From positions 248,001 through 312,000 of the forward strand of contig CAWKND010000011.1 in assembly GCA_963850915.1 (NCBI GenBank): 64,000 bases of DNA. The letters are read 5' to 3'. Of the stretch, positions 26,139-35,458 are shown in pieces. A model generated the notes under the pieces. It was not told the DNA's origin, did no database searches, and saw nothing but the letters and a program-made list of their open reading frames with translations. The first letter of the stretch is position 1; each line of letters opens with the position of its first letter. Source of the stretch: CAVTWH01 sp963850915 (GTDB lineage Bacteria; Actinomycetota; Actinomycetes; Mycobacteriales; Micromonosporaceae). The position numbers and the translations under genes were made by a program.

Positions 26139-27909
26139 TCGGCTCCGCCTGCTCGGCCTCTGCCAGCTCGGCCTCCACCTGCTCGGGCTCTGCCAGCGTG
26201 GGCTCCGCCTGCCCGGGCTCTGCCTGCTCAGGCTGCACGGCCTCCGCCTGCTCGGGCTCCACCTGCTCGGGCTGTGGGGGTTCCGCCTGCTGGGGCACGG
26301 TTTGGTCAGGTGCGGCCGGGTCATCGGTCGGGGCAGCGGGCGGGTTCACCTCGGTCGGCTGGCCGGCGTCCGGCCCGGCCTGCTCTGCGACGACCGGCTG
26401 CTCGTCAGCCGGCTCTGGGTCCGCCGCGACGATCGCCTGCTCGTCAGCCAGTTCGGCGGCTGGTCCGCTGTCTTGCTCGGCAACCGGCTCCCCGTCGGGT
26501 GCGGCATCGAATTCGTTCTCCGGCTCGGCCTCCAACCGGGCCGCGATGAACTGCTCGGCGGCAAGCTCCACACCATCGCCCTGCCCGTCAGCCACAACTA
26601 CGCCATCGGGCTGCGCGACGTCGGGCTGCGCGACGTCGGGCAGTTCCGTGTCGGGCTGTTCGACGGCAAGCTCAACGCCAACGCCCTGTCCGTCGGCCAT
26701 CAGTACGCCATCTGACGGCGTGGAGTCCGGCAGTTCGGTGCCCGATTGATCGGTATCGGGCTGATCCGGGTCGGGCTGTTCCGGGTCGAACAGTTCGGTG
26801 TCGGGGTGGCTGGTGGTCGTACCGTGGATTGGTTGGGGTTCAAGGGGTTCCGGGCCGACGACCGACTCGTCGGCGGTCAGCCAGACCGGGGTGACCACCG
26901 GCGGCGGCAGCTGCGGCGCGACCGGCTGTGCGGCCGGCGGCGTGTCGAGCACAGCGACGGCGGCGGCGAGCGACCCCGGCTTGGCAAGTGCGTAGAAGTG
27001 CGTGGGCGCGCGGAGTACCTCGCCGAGTGTCTGGGCGCGTACCGAGGCGCTGGCCCAGACCCGGCCCGGGCTGGCCGGCCGGTGTCCCGGCGGCTCAAGA
27101 CCGCCCGACGCCGCCCCGGACACAGCACTCCCGGACAGGATGGATCCGGGGACCGGGCTCGCTGACGCGGTGAGCCCGGCGGCCACAAGCACCGGGACAG
27201 CGGGATCGGCCGGCTGGCCGTCCGGGTTTCCTTGGGCCACAAGGTAGACCACGTCCCGGCGGCGGAGCAGGCCGAGCAGGAGCGCCACAGTCGTTGCCAC
27301 GCCGAGGATCCCGAGCGCGATGGTGGCCCAGGCGGTGGGTACCAGCCAGCCCGGACTGACCGCTGCCCGGGCACTGATCGCCAGGCCGGGAGTCGCGTCC
27401 GCGCGCATGAAGACCAGCGCCAGGTGCCGGCCGCGTACCTCGGCGGCGCTCCAGTGCAAGGTGCCGAGGCGGCCGGTGGCGACCCAGAAGCTCTGCTGCG
27501 CCGGGAGGGTAACCGGTGGCTGGTCGCCGTCCACCGTGGAGAGTGTGACCGGCATCCGGGTGGTACTCACGCCGATGCCGGTGATGTCGGTGTGCGCCAC
27601 GCCGGCCAGGTAGCCGGCGACCGCCGCCCGTGGGGCCAGGCCGATGAAGGTCGGGCCGCTGGCGTCGGTGACCGAGAGGCGCACCGTGGTCTGCCCGGCG
27701 CGCGCGAACGGGAGGTCGGCGCGGAGCAGGGCGTCGATATCGGGTACCACGACGGCGTACCCGTCAGCCCGCAGCGGAGCCAGCGCGGCCCCGAAACTGC
27801 CGTCCGGGCCACGGTGCGCACCGGCGGCCAGCAGTACTCCCCCGGCGCCGAGCAGGGGTACAGCCAGCACGATCGCCAGCACCCCGAGCACCACCCGTAC
27901 CACCCGCAT
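25999..27909 (-). CDS. Membrane-anchored protein with long acidic Pro/Glu-rich C-terminal tail
   Basis: A 636-residue protein. Residues about 1-30 are a hydrophobic anchor (VVLGVLAIVLAVPLLGAGGVLLAAG), then an extracytoplasmic domain (about 35-175; GYAVVVPDIDALLRADLPF, WVATGRLGTLHWSAAEVRGRHLALVFM) and a second transmembrane segment (ATIALGILGVATTVALLLGLL). The rest is predicted cytoplasmic, ending in about 250 residues of degenerate E/P/A/Q repeats (for example EQAEPGQAEPTLAEPEQVE). I do not recognise the family beyond its actinobacterial look. ATG 27909 has GGGAGG seven bases upstream; a GTG at 27927 is worse. It overlaps the convergent GT87 gene by 140 bp and is 50 bp downstream of lysX, so the tail may be a recent repeat expansion. 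Confidence 0.7.
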   Translation of the reverse strand: MRVVRVVLGVLAIVLAVPLLGAGGVLLAAGAHRGPDGSFGAALAPLRADGYAVVVPDIDALLRADLPFARAGQTTVRLSVTDASGPTFIGLAPRAAVAGYLAGVAHTDITGIGVSTTRMPVTLSTVDGDQPPVTLPAQQSFWVATGRLGTLHWSAAEVRGRHLALVFMRADATPGLAISARAAVSPGWLVPTAWATIALGILGVATTVALLLGLLRRRDVVYLVAQGNPDGQPADPAVPVLVAAGLTASASPVPGSILSGSAVSGAASGGLEPPGHRPASPGRVWASASVRAQTLGEVLRAPTHFYALAKPGSLAAAVAVLDTPPAAQPVAPQLPPPVVTPVWLTADESVVGPEPLEPQPIHGTTTSHPDTELFDPEQPDPDQPDTDQSGTELPDSTPSDGVLMADGQGVGVELAVEQPDTELPDVAQPDVAQPDGVVVADGQGDGVELAAEQFIAARLEAEPENEFDAAPDGEPVAEQDSGPAAELADEQAIVAADPEPADEQPVVAEQAGPDAGQPTEVNPPAAPTDDPAAPDQTVPQQAEPPQPEQVEPEQAEAVQPEQAEPGQAEPTLAEPEQVEAELAEAEQAEPISQSEPDGAQAQPAAGVPGSKSVNWAPSGQKRRWGRVPSQPTVPPE

Positions 27910-27959
27910 CAACGGCCTCCCTCGCACGACCGCTGACTATACGACTCGAATGGGTGGTT

Positions 27960-30900
27960 TCAGTGGCTAACGCCGGTATTGGGCCTCGCCGTCGGAAACG
28001 GTAGTGTTTCTCTGATCGATCGGCCGGTGAGCAGCATGACCAGCCGGTCCACGCCCAGCCCCAGCCCGCCGGTCGGCGGCATCCCGTACTCCAGCGCGGC
28101 CAGGAAATCCTCGTCCAACTCCATCGCCTCGGCGTCCCCACCGGCGGCGCGCAGCGACTGGGCGGTCAGCCGGCGGCGCTGCTCGACCGGGTCGACCAGC
28201 TCGGTGTACGCCGTCCCCAGCTCCATCCCGAAGCCGACCAGATCCCAGCGCTCGGCCAGCCGCGGGTCGGTCCGGTGCTGCCGGGTCAGCGGCGACACCG
28301 AGGTCGGGAAGTCGAGGTAGAAGGTGGGCTCCCGGGTGACCGGCTCGACCAGCCGCTCGTACAGCTCCAGTACCACCTGGCCGGCGTCCCAGTTGGGGTG
28401 CAGGGGTACGCCGGCGCCGGCCGCGAGCGCGCGCAGCGCCACCCCGTCGGTACCCGCGTCGATCGGCGAGCCGAGTGCCTTCGATACCGCCTCGTGCACG
28501 GTGACCGCCGGCCACTCGCCGTCCAGTGGCAGCTCGCTGACCGTGCCGTCGGCGCCGGTACGCCGCAGTACCGGCGCGCCGTACGCGGCTGTCGCGGCGG
28601 CGATCACCAGCTCCCGGGCGAGCGCGCGCATCCCCGTGTAGTCGGTGTACGCCTGGTAGGCCTCCAGGATGGTGAACTCCGGGTTGTGGGTGGCGTCCAC
28701 GCCCTCGTTCCGGAACGCCCGGCCCAGCTCGTACACCCGGCCGACACCGCCGACAGCCAGCCGCTTGAGGTAGAGCTCGGGCGCGATGCGCAGGTACATC
28801 GGCAGGTCGTAGGCGTTGTGATGGGTGGTGAACGGGCGGGCCGTCGCGCCGCCGTGTACCGGCTGCAGGATCGGCGTCTCCACCTCCAGGAAGCCGTGCG
28901 CGGCAAGGGTTGCCCGCAGCGCGCCGAGCACCGCCCCACGGATGCGCAGCAGGTCGCGGGTGGCCGGGTTGACGATCAGGTCCAGGTGCCGCTGGCGTAC
29001 CCGGCTCTCCGGATCGGTCAGGCCACGGTGCTTGTCCGGCAACGGATGCAGGCACTTGGCGGCGAGCGTCCAAGCCGACCCGAGGACCGCGAGCGAGCCC
29101 CGCCGGGTGGTCACCACCTCACCCGTGACGCTCACCTGGTCGCCCAGGTCCACCTCCGACCGCCAGGCCGCGAGCGCTTGCGCGCCAACGCTTTCCGCGG
29201 TCAACATCAGCTGCAGGTCGCCGCTCCAGTCGCGCAGCGTGGCGAAGCAGGTGGCGCCGTGGTCACGCAGCAGGATCACCCGGCCGGCCACGGCCACCCG
29301 GTCGCCGGTACGGGTGTCGGGCGGCAGGTCGGGGTGGGCGGCGCACACCGAAGCCAGGTCGCCGGTCCGCGGTACGGCCGGCGGGTAGGGGTCGGTCCCG
29401 TTGTCCCGCAAGCGCTCCAGCTTGGCCAGCCGGACCCGGCTCTGCTCGTCACCGCCGCCCGGGCCGGCCGGTGCCGCCTCGGGGGTACTCGTCACCGGGG
29501 GCAGCGCCTCGTCGGGCAGGAGCAGCGGCGCGGCCAGGCCACGGCGCAGCAGGGTACGCACGTTGGGTACCGCCAGCAGCCCCTCGGCCACCACCGACGT
29601 CAGTGCCACGGTCGCCAGGTCGTGGTTGTCCTCGAAGCAGAGGAACCGGGGTACCCACTCCGGCCGGTACTTCACGTTGGAGCGGTACAGCGACTCCATC
29701 TGGAACCAGCGGGACAGGAACAGCAGCGTGCCGCGCCACAGCCGCAGCACCGGCCCGGCACCCACCCGCGCGCCGTCCTCGAACACCGCCCGGAAAGCCG
29801 CGAAGTTCAACGAAATCCGCCGTACCCCGAGCGCCGGCGCGGCCGCCACCAGTTCGGTGACCATGAACTCGATCAGCCCGTTCTCCCGGCTGCGGTCCCG
29901 GCGCATCAGGTCGAGCGAGAGTCCGGTGCTGCCCCACGGGGCGAAGGAGAGCAGCGCCGCCTCGTTGCCCTCCCGGTCGCGCGCCTCGATCAGTACGCAC
30001 TGCCCGTCCGCCGGGTCGCCGAGCCGGCCGAGCGCCATCGAGAAGCCGCGCTCCGTCTCCGTGTCGCGCCACTTGGCGGCCAGTTCGATGATCCGGGCCA
30101 TCCGCTCCGGCGGGATGTCCGCGTGCCGGCGTACCCGCACGGTGTACCCGGCCCGGCGTACCCGGCTCACCGCCTGGCGTACCTGCCGCATGTCCCGGCC
30201 GTCCAGGCTGAACCGGTCGACGTGCACGATCGCCTCGTCCCCGATCGCGAACGCCTGCAGCCCGGCCCGGCTGAAGGCCAGCGCGCCCTCCTCGCTCGCC
30301 CCCATCACGGCCGGCGTCCAGGCGTACTCGCGGGCCTGCTCCAGCCACGCCTTGATGGCCGGTGCCCAGGCCTCCGGGTCACCGATCGGGTCGCCGCTGG
30401 CCAGGCTGACCGAGCCGATCACCTTGTACGTGACGGCCGCCTTCCCGGTCGACGAGAAGATCACTTCCTTGTCCCGCCGGGTGGCGAAGTAGCCCAGCGA
30501 GTCCCGCTCCCCCGAAGCCGCGAGCAGCTGCCGCAGGCGTACCTCCTCTTCCGGGGTGAGCGCGGCGTTGACCCGCTGCGACCGGAACAGCACCAGCAGC
30601 GCGACCAGCACGGCAACCGCGCCGAGTACGCCCAGCCACAGGTTGACCAGGCCGGGCGCCCGGCCGACCCGGGTGAAGTCGAAGCGCACCGCCCCGAAGA
30701 GCACCCGCTCGGCCGCGTACGACAGGGTGTCCGTGCCGCGGTGCAGGCTGCCCGGGAACAGCGAGACGAGGCCCCAGCCGAGCAGGATGAACACCGCGGT
30801 GAGGCCGACGAAGGCGCCGGCTGCCTTGACCGGGCTGGCCCGCTGCGCCCGGGCGTAGAACTCGTCCCGGGACAGCCACAGCACCACCAGCGCGGCGACC

Positions 30901-31352
30901 GATACGCCCACGCCGGCCAGCGTCAGCCAGTGCACCCAGGGGTGGTTGCGGTGCAGCGTGGTGGCCGGCGGGAAGACCGTGATGATGGTGAAGACGCCGC
31001 CGTCGATGAGCGCCTGCAGGACGAAGTACGCGACGAGTACCCGCCAGGCCAGCCGCTTGCGGGCGGCCACGGCGAGGGCGAGTACGGCCACCAGGGCGGC
31101 GTACCCGAGGTTGGCCGGGGCGGCCACGATCAGCTCGTTGATCACCGCGCGTACCGGCTGGAAGTGGTAGCTGAACACCTCGCTGACCGCGGCGACCGCG
31201 CACACCACCGCGAGTACCCCGAGGGCGATCGAGGTGATCCGGGGTACCTGGGACCGCCAGCCGGAGCCACGCAGTGCCCGGCCGGGGCGCTGGCCGGCGG
31301 CGCGCTGCCGTGGCTCCGGTACCCGATCGGGGGTGACCGTCGAGACGCTCAT
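27960..31352 (-). CDS. lysX: Bifunctional lysyl-tRNA synthetase / lysyl-phosphatidylglycerol synthase
   Basis: An 1130-residue fusion. The N-terminal part (about 40-240) has six or seven membrane spans. Next is the MprF-like DUF2156 transferase domain (about 260-600; SLGYFATRRDKEVIFSSTGKAAVTYKV, SGDPIGDP, MRRDRSRENGLIEFMVTELV). The C-terminal part is a class II lysyl-tRNA synthetase with an OB-fold (DRVAVAGRVILLRDHG), motif 2 (ELGRAFRNEGVDATHNPEFT) and motif 3 (GLGLGVDRLVMLL). The enzyme charges tRNA-Lys and transfers lysine to phosphatidylglycerol, giving resistance to cationic peptides, as known for mycobacterial LysX. It follows copCD by 129 bp on the same strand. Confidence 0.95.
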   Translation of the reverse strand: MSVSTVTPDRVPEPRQRAAGQRPGRALRGSGWRSQVPRITSIALGVLAVVCAVAAVSEVFSYHFQPVRAVINELIVAAPANLGYAALVAVLALAVAARKRLAWRVLVAYFVLQALIDGGVFTIITVFPPATTLHRNHPWVHWLTLAGVGVSVAALVVLWLSRDEFYARAQRASPVKAAGAFVGLTAVFILLGWGLVSLFPGSLHRGTDTLSYAAERVLFGAVRFDFTRVGRAPGLVNLWLGVLGAVAVLVALLVLFRSQRVNAALTPEEEVRLRQLLAASGERDSLGYFATRRDKEVIFSSTGKAAVTYKVIGSVSLASGDPIGDPEAWAPAIKAWLEQAREYAWTPAVMGASEEGALAFSRAGLQAFAIGDEAIVHVDRFSLDGRDMRQVRQAVSRVRRAGYTVRVRRHADIPPERMARIIELAAKWRDTETERGFSMALGRLGDPADGQCVLIEARDREGNEAALLSFAPWGSTGLSLDLMRRDRSRENGLIEFMVTELVAAAPALGVRRISLNFAAFRAVFEDGARVGAGPVLRLWRGTLLFLSRWFQMESLYRSNVKYRPEWVPRFLCFEDNHDLATVALTSVVAEGLLAVPNVRTLLRRGLAAPLLLPDEALPPVTSTPEAAPAGPGGGDEQSRVRLAKLERLRDNGTDPYPPAVPRTGDLASVCAAHPDLPPDTRTGDRVAVAGRVILLRDHGATCFATLRDWSGDLQLMLTAESVGAQALAAWRSEVDLGDQVSVTGEVVTTRRGSLAVLGSAWTLAAKCLHPLPDKHRGLTDPESRVRQRHLDLIVNPATRDLLRIRGAVLGALRATLAAHGFLEVETPILQPVHGGATARPFTTHHNAYDLPMYLRIAPELYLKRLAVGGVGRVYELGRAFRNEGVDATHNPEFTILEAYQAYTDYTGMRALARELVIAAATAAYGAPVLRRTGADGTVSELPLDGEWPAVTVHEAVSKALGSPIDAGTDGVALRALAAGAGVPLHPNWDAGQVVLELYERLVEPVTREPTFYLDFPTSVSPLTRQHRTDPRLAERWDLVGFGMELGTAYTELVDPVEQRRRLTAQSLRAAGGDAEAMELDEDFLAALEYGMPPTGGLGLGVDRLVMLLTGRSIRETLPFPTARPNTGVSH

Positions 31353-31481
31353 CCGACCTCCATGCTCAGGGCGCCAGGGACGGGCGCCGCGACGGTCACC
31401 TTATTCGCATCCGGCCGCGGCGCGCCGCACCCCTGGACACGTGGCCCGGGGTGCGTGCGCGGATGGGTGACGGGTACCGCG

Positions 31482-33114
31482 TCAGGTGACCGTGACGGTG
31501 GTACTGACCGACGCCTGGTCGAACTCGGTGACCTGGAGCGTCACGGTGAACTGCCACTTGCCCGCCGACGGCAGGCTCACCTGGCCGGTGGCGTGCGAGT
31601 CGGTGACCGGCAGCAGGATCACGGTGATCGGCTCGATACCCGCCCCGGGCAACTGGGCGCTCGCCGTCCACTTCGAGGATCTTCAACGGCGCGCCCTTGG
31701 GGTCGTAGGCGTACAGGTGCACGGTGTTGTCGCCGGTCTTGGCCGGGTCGATGTCCACCTGTACCTGGTAGAGGTTCGTGGTGAGGGTGACCGAGAAGGG
31801 GCCACCGGCGTTCTGGTCGGCCGCCGCGTTGGCCTCGGCAGTCCGCGCCGGCGTGGTCTGTACCAGCACAGAGGCCAGCGCCAGGATGAGCACCACGCCG
31901 ATCACTTCGGCGAGCACGGAGGTCTTCAGCCGGCGTACCCCGGGCTCGCTCGGGGCGTTCGCGACCTTACGGGACACCGAGGCCACCGCGAGCACCACGA
32001 TCAGCACGCCGGCCTTCAGCAGCACCAGCTGGCCGTACCCGGTGTGCAGCAGCGCGCTGATCGAGGCCACCTCGATCAGCGCCTGGGCCACCCCGGCGAG
32101 CACGATCACGGCCACCGCGATCATCGCCCAGGTCGACCAGACCGGCAGGATGGCGGCGAGTTCCTGCTGTTTCGCCCGGCGCAGCAGGAACAGCACCAGC
32201 ATCACCAGCCCGCCGACCCACACCGAGGCGGCGGCCAGGTGCGCCGCGTCGGCCACGATGGTCAGCGCCGGCGCCGACGAACTGCCCGGGTGCCCGGCAA
32301 ACGGCCAGGTGAAGACGCCCACCACGGCGAGTACCCCGAGGAGTACCCGCTCGGCCCGGCCGCTGGTGCCGGCGAGGAACGGGCGGATCAGGAACAGCGC
32401 CGCCACGGTGATCGCCAGCCGGGCCAGGTGCGCGTGGCCGTACGTGGTGTCGAAGACGTTCTTCAGGTCGCCACCCGAGAAGTCGAACAGCCCGACGCCG
32501 GTGGAGTACGGAGCCTCCAGCAGGAACTCCAGGACGGTACTCAACGCCACCAGGCCGAGGCCGGCGAAGGCCAGCCGGATCGGGTCACGGCGGGACAGCC
32601 GCTTGGGCCAGAGCGCGAACAGCACCAGGGCCGGCCCGGCGACCAGGATCAGGCCGGCGTACCCGATCAGATGCGCGACCGAGACGGCGGTACGCACCAC
32701 CGGGTCGGTGTGCCCGGCGGAGTTGCCGGACTCGACCGGCGCCGCGCTCGGCGCGCCGTAGGAGTAGGTGAAGGAGGCGCCGACCGGGTGGCTGTCGGCC
32801 GAGATCACCCGGTAGCTGACCAGGTAGGTACCGCGCGGCACGCTGGTGAGTACCGGGATGTGCAGGTTGGGGCCGTCGACCGTTGGGGTACCCGAGTTGA
32901 TCCGCTTCCCGGTCGGCGCGATCACCTGGATCTTGTTGGTCACCGGGGTCACGTGCTCGGAGAAGGTGATCACGATGTCGGCCGGTGGCGCGTCCAGTAC
33001 CGAGCCCTGTACCGGGTTGGTGCGGACCAGCGCGGCATGCGCCTGGGCCGGCCCACCGGGTACCGCGAGCACCAGGAACAGCCCCAGCAGTACCCCGCCG
33101 AACAGCCGCCTCAC
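31482..33114 (-). CDS. CopC-CopD copper protein with C-terminal YtkA-like domain; frameshifted near the 3' end
   Basis: The product has a signal peptide (RLFGGVLLGLFLVLAVPGGPAQA), a CopC-like domain beginning HAALVRTNPVQGSVL and containing RVISADSHPVGASFTY, a CopD domain with about eight membrane spans, and a C-terminal beta domain (GPFSVTLTTNLYQVQVDIDP). It should handle copper at the envelope. The frame changes near 31665-31680: upstream it reads PLKILEV, and the expected continuation WTASAQLPGAGIEPITVILL is in the next frame, ending in VSTTVTVT and a stop at 31482. One extra base explains it (length 1633 = 3n+1). In the original frame translation runs on with random sequence to 31396. GTG 33114 overlaps the upstream stop (GTGA). 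Confidence 0.85.
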
Positions 33115-33812
33115 GCGGTCACCGGCCCGGCGTCGTGCGCGTTTGCCGGAGCGTCGGTCGAGGCGCTGTGGGTGTGCGCGTCGCTGCGGGTCAGCGCCCA
33201 GAGCAGGCCGGCCTGGGCGAGCGCCACCAGGTGACCGATCTCGTGGGCAACCGTCGTGGCGCCCCGGGCCAGGTCGATGCCGGAGGTGGTGGCCAGGCAG
33301 CAGGCGAGTACCACGGCCACCGGCAGGAAGGTACGCGCCCGCCCCGGCCGGACGGCGGCGAGCAGGAAGCCGACCGCGACGGCCACGTCGAACGAGGCCA
33401 TCTCCCGGCTGGCGTGCAGCCCGACCCCGACGCCGGGCCCGACAAACGCGCTGACCAGCGCCGGGACCGCCAGCGCGAGCTGAACGACGGCGGCGCAGGC
33501 CACGGCGAGCCGGAGGATCTGCTGGCGGGCCTGCGCCTCGTCGACAACCCGCGGGGCCGCCACGGGCGGGTTGCTGGCCCGGTCCACGGCCACCGCCGCC
33601 ATGATCTGTTCGGTCAGGTCGGGTACCTCCACCGCCCCGATGCTCAGCACCCCGGCCAGCTGCGGAGTACCGGCCAACCGCTGTGCACCGGCCCACCACT
33701 GCGCGCACCCCGTACACCCGGACAGGTGCTCCCGTACCCGCTCCGGGTCGGCCCCGGTCGGCTCGCCATCCAGCTGCGCGGAGAGCGCCAGCTGTACCTC
33801 GTCGCACATCAC
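33111..33812 (-). CDS. Membrane anti-sigma factor with zinc-finger (ZAS) domain
   Basis: A 233-residue protein. The N-terminal 45 residues form an anti-sigma zinc domain, with CDEVQLALSAQLDGE and the H-x3-C-x2-C motif in VREHLSGCTGCAQWW. After a linker come about four to six hydrophobic segments (LRLAVACAAVVQLALAVPALVSA, SFDVAVAVGFLLAAV, FLPVAVVLACCLATTSG, GHLVALAQAGLLWAL). It would hold a cognate ECF sigma factor at the membrane until a signal is sensed. The divergent sigma gene at 34135 is the natural partner. The stop overlaps the GTG of copCD, so copper-protein synthesis is coupled to it. Two Met codons (33812, 33809) are possible starts. Confidence 0.85.
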   Translation of the reverse strand: MMCDEVQLALSAQLDGEPTGADPERVREHLSGCTGCAQWWAGAQRLAGTPQLAGVLSIGAVEVPDLTEQIMAAVAVDRASNPPVAAPRVVDEAQARQQILRLAVACAAVVQLALAVPALVSAFVGPGVGVGLHASREMASFDVAVAVGFLLAAVRPGRARTFLPVAVVLACCLATTSGIDLARGATTVAHEIGHLVALAQAGLLWALTRSDAHTHSASTDAPANAHDAGPVTA

Positions 33813-34134
33813 GCCGGATTAGTCGCCCCCGGGCCTGGGAAAGTTCCCCGGAATACGGCGCTGTGCCCGGGCCGGCGTTTTCCCAACCCAGCCGGGTACG
33901 CTCGGTCCTCGTGATCCCCGCCCAGCGGCTGACGACGGGGTCGGCTGACGCGGCCGGCCCGCCACCCAACGCATCGTCGCTGCTCGATGCACTGCCAGCC
34001 GCGGCGCTAGCCGCCGAGCACTCCGCTGCCCATCGCTCCGCCGGCGAGCACTCCCCTGCCGAGCACTCCGCTGCCGAGCGACGTCCGCTGCCGAGCGCGC
34101 CGCTGGCCCGCACCCGACTGGCAGCCGGCCGGGG
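33813..34134. promoter_or_regulatory. Divergent region between anti-sigma and sigma genes, with degenerate repeats
   Basis: This 322-bp interval should carry the promoters of both operons. Between about 34008 and 34110 it is low in complexity, with repeated variants of GCCGAGCACTCC and GCTGCCGAGC. Frames run through it but look like repeat by-products. I could not assign promoter boxes. Confidence 0.45.
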
Positions 34135-34731
34135 GTGGAGGCCGTCGAACGTGGGGCGGACGGGGCCGGGCCGGAGATCGTGTCGGCGGTCGAGGCAGCA
34201 CTCGATCCGGCTACCCAGGCGGCGCTCGCCGCGGCGACCGGTGACCCGGCTGCCCAGCGTGGCTTCGTCCGGCTGACCCAGCCCGAGGTGTGGCGGTTCG
34301 TGGCCGGCCTGGTCGATCCGGGCAGCGCGGACGACCTCACCCAGGAGACCTACCTGCGCGCGTTCCGGGCACTCTCCGGCTTCGAGGCGCGCTCCACGGC
34401 GCGTACCTGGCTGCTCGGTATCGCCCGGCGGGTGTGCGCTGACCACATCCGTACCTTGCAGCGGCGGCGCCGGTTCGAGGCGGATCAGCTCGCCGCCGCG
34501 CCGGTGGCCGGTGGCTCAGCGCCGGACCACGCCGGCTGGCTCAGCGCCGCCGACCTGCTGCGCTCGCTGTCCGAAGACCGGCGTTCGGCGTTCCTGCTGA
34601 CCCAGCTGGTCGGCCTCACCTATGCCGAGGTGGCCGAGGTCGAGGGGGTACCGGTGGGCACGGTGCGGTCCCGGGTGGCGCGGGCGCGTACCCAGTTGAT
34701 CGCGGCGGTACAAGCGGCCCGGGCCAGTTGA
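34135..34731 (+). CDS. ECF sigma factor, SigC-like
   Basis: A 198-residue RNA polymerase sigma-70 factor of the extracytoplasmic-function group. Region 2 (about 35-105) contains AQRGFVRLTQPEVWRFVAGLV, DDLTQETYLRAFRAL and ARTWLLGIARRVCADHIR. Region 4 (about 135-190) contains RRSAFLLTQLVGLTYAEVAEVEGVPVGTVRSRVARAR. The helix order and the match to mycobacterial SigC suggest that subgroup. It is divergent from the membrane anti-sigma factor and upstream of mauE- and dsbA-like genes. In mycobacteria SigC has been linked to copper and envelope functions, which agrees with copCD here. GTG 34135 is the first start in the frame. Confidence 0.87.
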   Translation: MEAVERGADGAGPEIVSAVEAALDPATQAALAAATGDPAAQRGFVRLTQPEVWRFVAGLVDPGSADDLTQETYLRAFRALSGFEARSTARTWLLGIARRVCADHIRTLQRRRRFEADQLAAAPVAGGSAPDHAGWLSAADLLRSLSEDRRSAFLLTQLVGLTYAEVAEVEGVPVGTVRSRVARARTQLIAAVQAARAS

Positions 34732-34738
34732 GCCGGGT

Positions 34739-34774
34739 GAATTGCCGGGCGGGGAAGAATTGCCGGACGGGGAA
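34739..34774 (+). repeat. 18-bp tandem repeat, two units, at the sigma-mauE junction
   Basis: Two 18-bp units of the form GAATTGCCGG(G/A)CGGGGAA occupy 34739-34756 and 34757-34774, between the sigma factor stop and the mauE-like start. The mauE frame stays open through both units. Confidence 0.75.
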
Positions 34775-34798
34775 CCAGACGGGCGGCGGGGGCGACTA

Positions 34799-35458
34799 AT
34801 GACCGTGACGACAGCCGGTACCTCGACGCTGCCAGACGGGACTCCGCTCGCCCGGCGACTGGTCCCGTGGCTCGGTACCGTGCTGCGCCTGCTCCTCGGT
34901 GTGGTGTTCGTGATCGCCGGCTGGACCAAGGTCACCGACCTGGCCGGCTCCGGGCGCGCGGTCAACGCGTACCAGCTGATGCCTTTCGGGGTTGCCCGGG
35001 TGATCGGCGCCGCGCTGCCGTTCGTGGAGATCGTGGTCGGCCTGCTGTTGATCGTGGGGCTGGCCACCCGGGTGGTCGCCGCGCTGACCGCTGCCCTGCT
35101 CGCGGTCTACATCTTCGGCATCTCCTCGGCGTGGGCGCGCGGCCTCTCCATCGACTGCGGCTGCTTCAGCAAGGGCGGCCAGCTCGCCCCGGGTCAGCAC
35201 CCGGACTACCGGTGGGACATCGTGCGGGACAGCCTGCTGCTGATCGCCGCGCTGTTCGTGGTGGTGTACCCCCGCACCCGTTTTGCACTAGACGGGTGGC
35301 TTTTGGGGGAAAACGAGTCCTCGGTTGGGGAGAATGAGGACCGCGATGACGATGAGCCGGCTGGGACCGGGGATTCTGGGACCGGGGAATCTGGGACCGG
35401 GGAATCTGGGACCGACGGTGCTGGGCCGGAGAAGGCTGTGACGGAGGACGACGAGTGA
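34799..35458 (+). CDS. MauE/DoxX-like redox-associated membrane protein
   Basis: A 219-residue membrane protein with four hydrophobic segments: VLRLLLGVVFVIAGWTKVTD, AALPFVEIVVGLLLIVGLA, VVAALTAALLAVYIFGIS and DSLLLIAALFVVVY. The pair of Cys in SIDCGCFSKGG matches the MauE/DoxD-DoxX pattern, in which the protein passes electrons to a periplasmic thiol protein. It has an acidic C-terminal tail built of a 15-bp repeat. ATG 34799 gives the family N-terminus; an upstream TTG at 34742 would read through the preceding repeat. Its stop overlaps the start of the dsbA-like gene (GTGA), which supports a functional pair in periplasmic disulfide chemistry. Confidence 0.85.
   Translation: MTVTTAGTSTLPDGTPLARRLVPWLGTVLRLLLGVVFVIAGWTKVTDLAGSGRAVNAYQLMPFGVARVIGAALPFVEIVVGLLLIVGLATRVVAALTAALLAVYIFGISSAWARGLSIDCGCFSKGGQLAPGQHPDYRWDIVRDSLLLIAALFVVVYPRTRFALDGWLLGENESSVGENEDRDDDEPAGTGDSGTGESGTGESGTDGAGPEKAVTEDDE
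35363..35422 (+). repeat. In-frame 15-bp tandem repeat, four units, in the MauE-like C-terminus
   Basis: Units GGGACCGGGGA(T/A)TCT start at 35363, 35378, 35393 and a diverged one at 35408. They encode the pentapeptide GTG(D/E)S just before the stop-start overlap with the next gene. Confidence 0.85.

Noticed and set aside
28275..31784. A very long plus-strand open frame opposite lysX
   Set aside because: It is the antisense shadow of the strongly supported lysX and the end of copCD; its product is Arg/Pro/Gly/His-rich without any domain.
31396..34446. A single 1016-residue protein on the minus strand
   Set aside because: It is an artefact of an open upstream frame joined to copCD; the GTG at 33114 with a GTGA overlap and signal peptide marks the true start, and the tail is out of frame.
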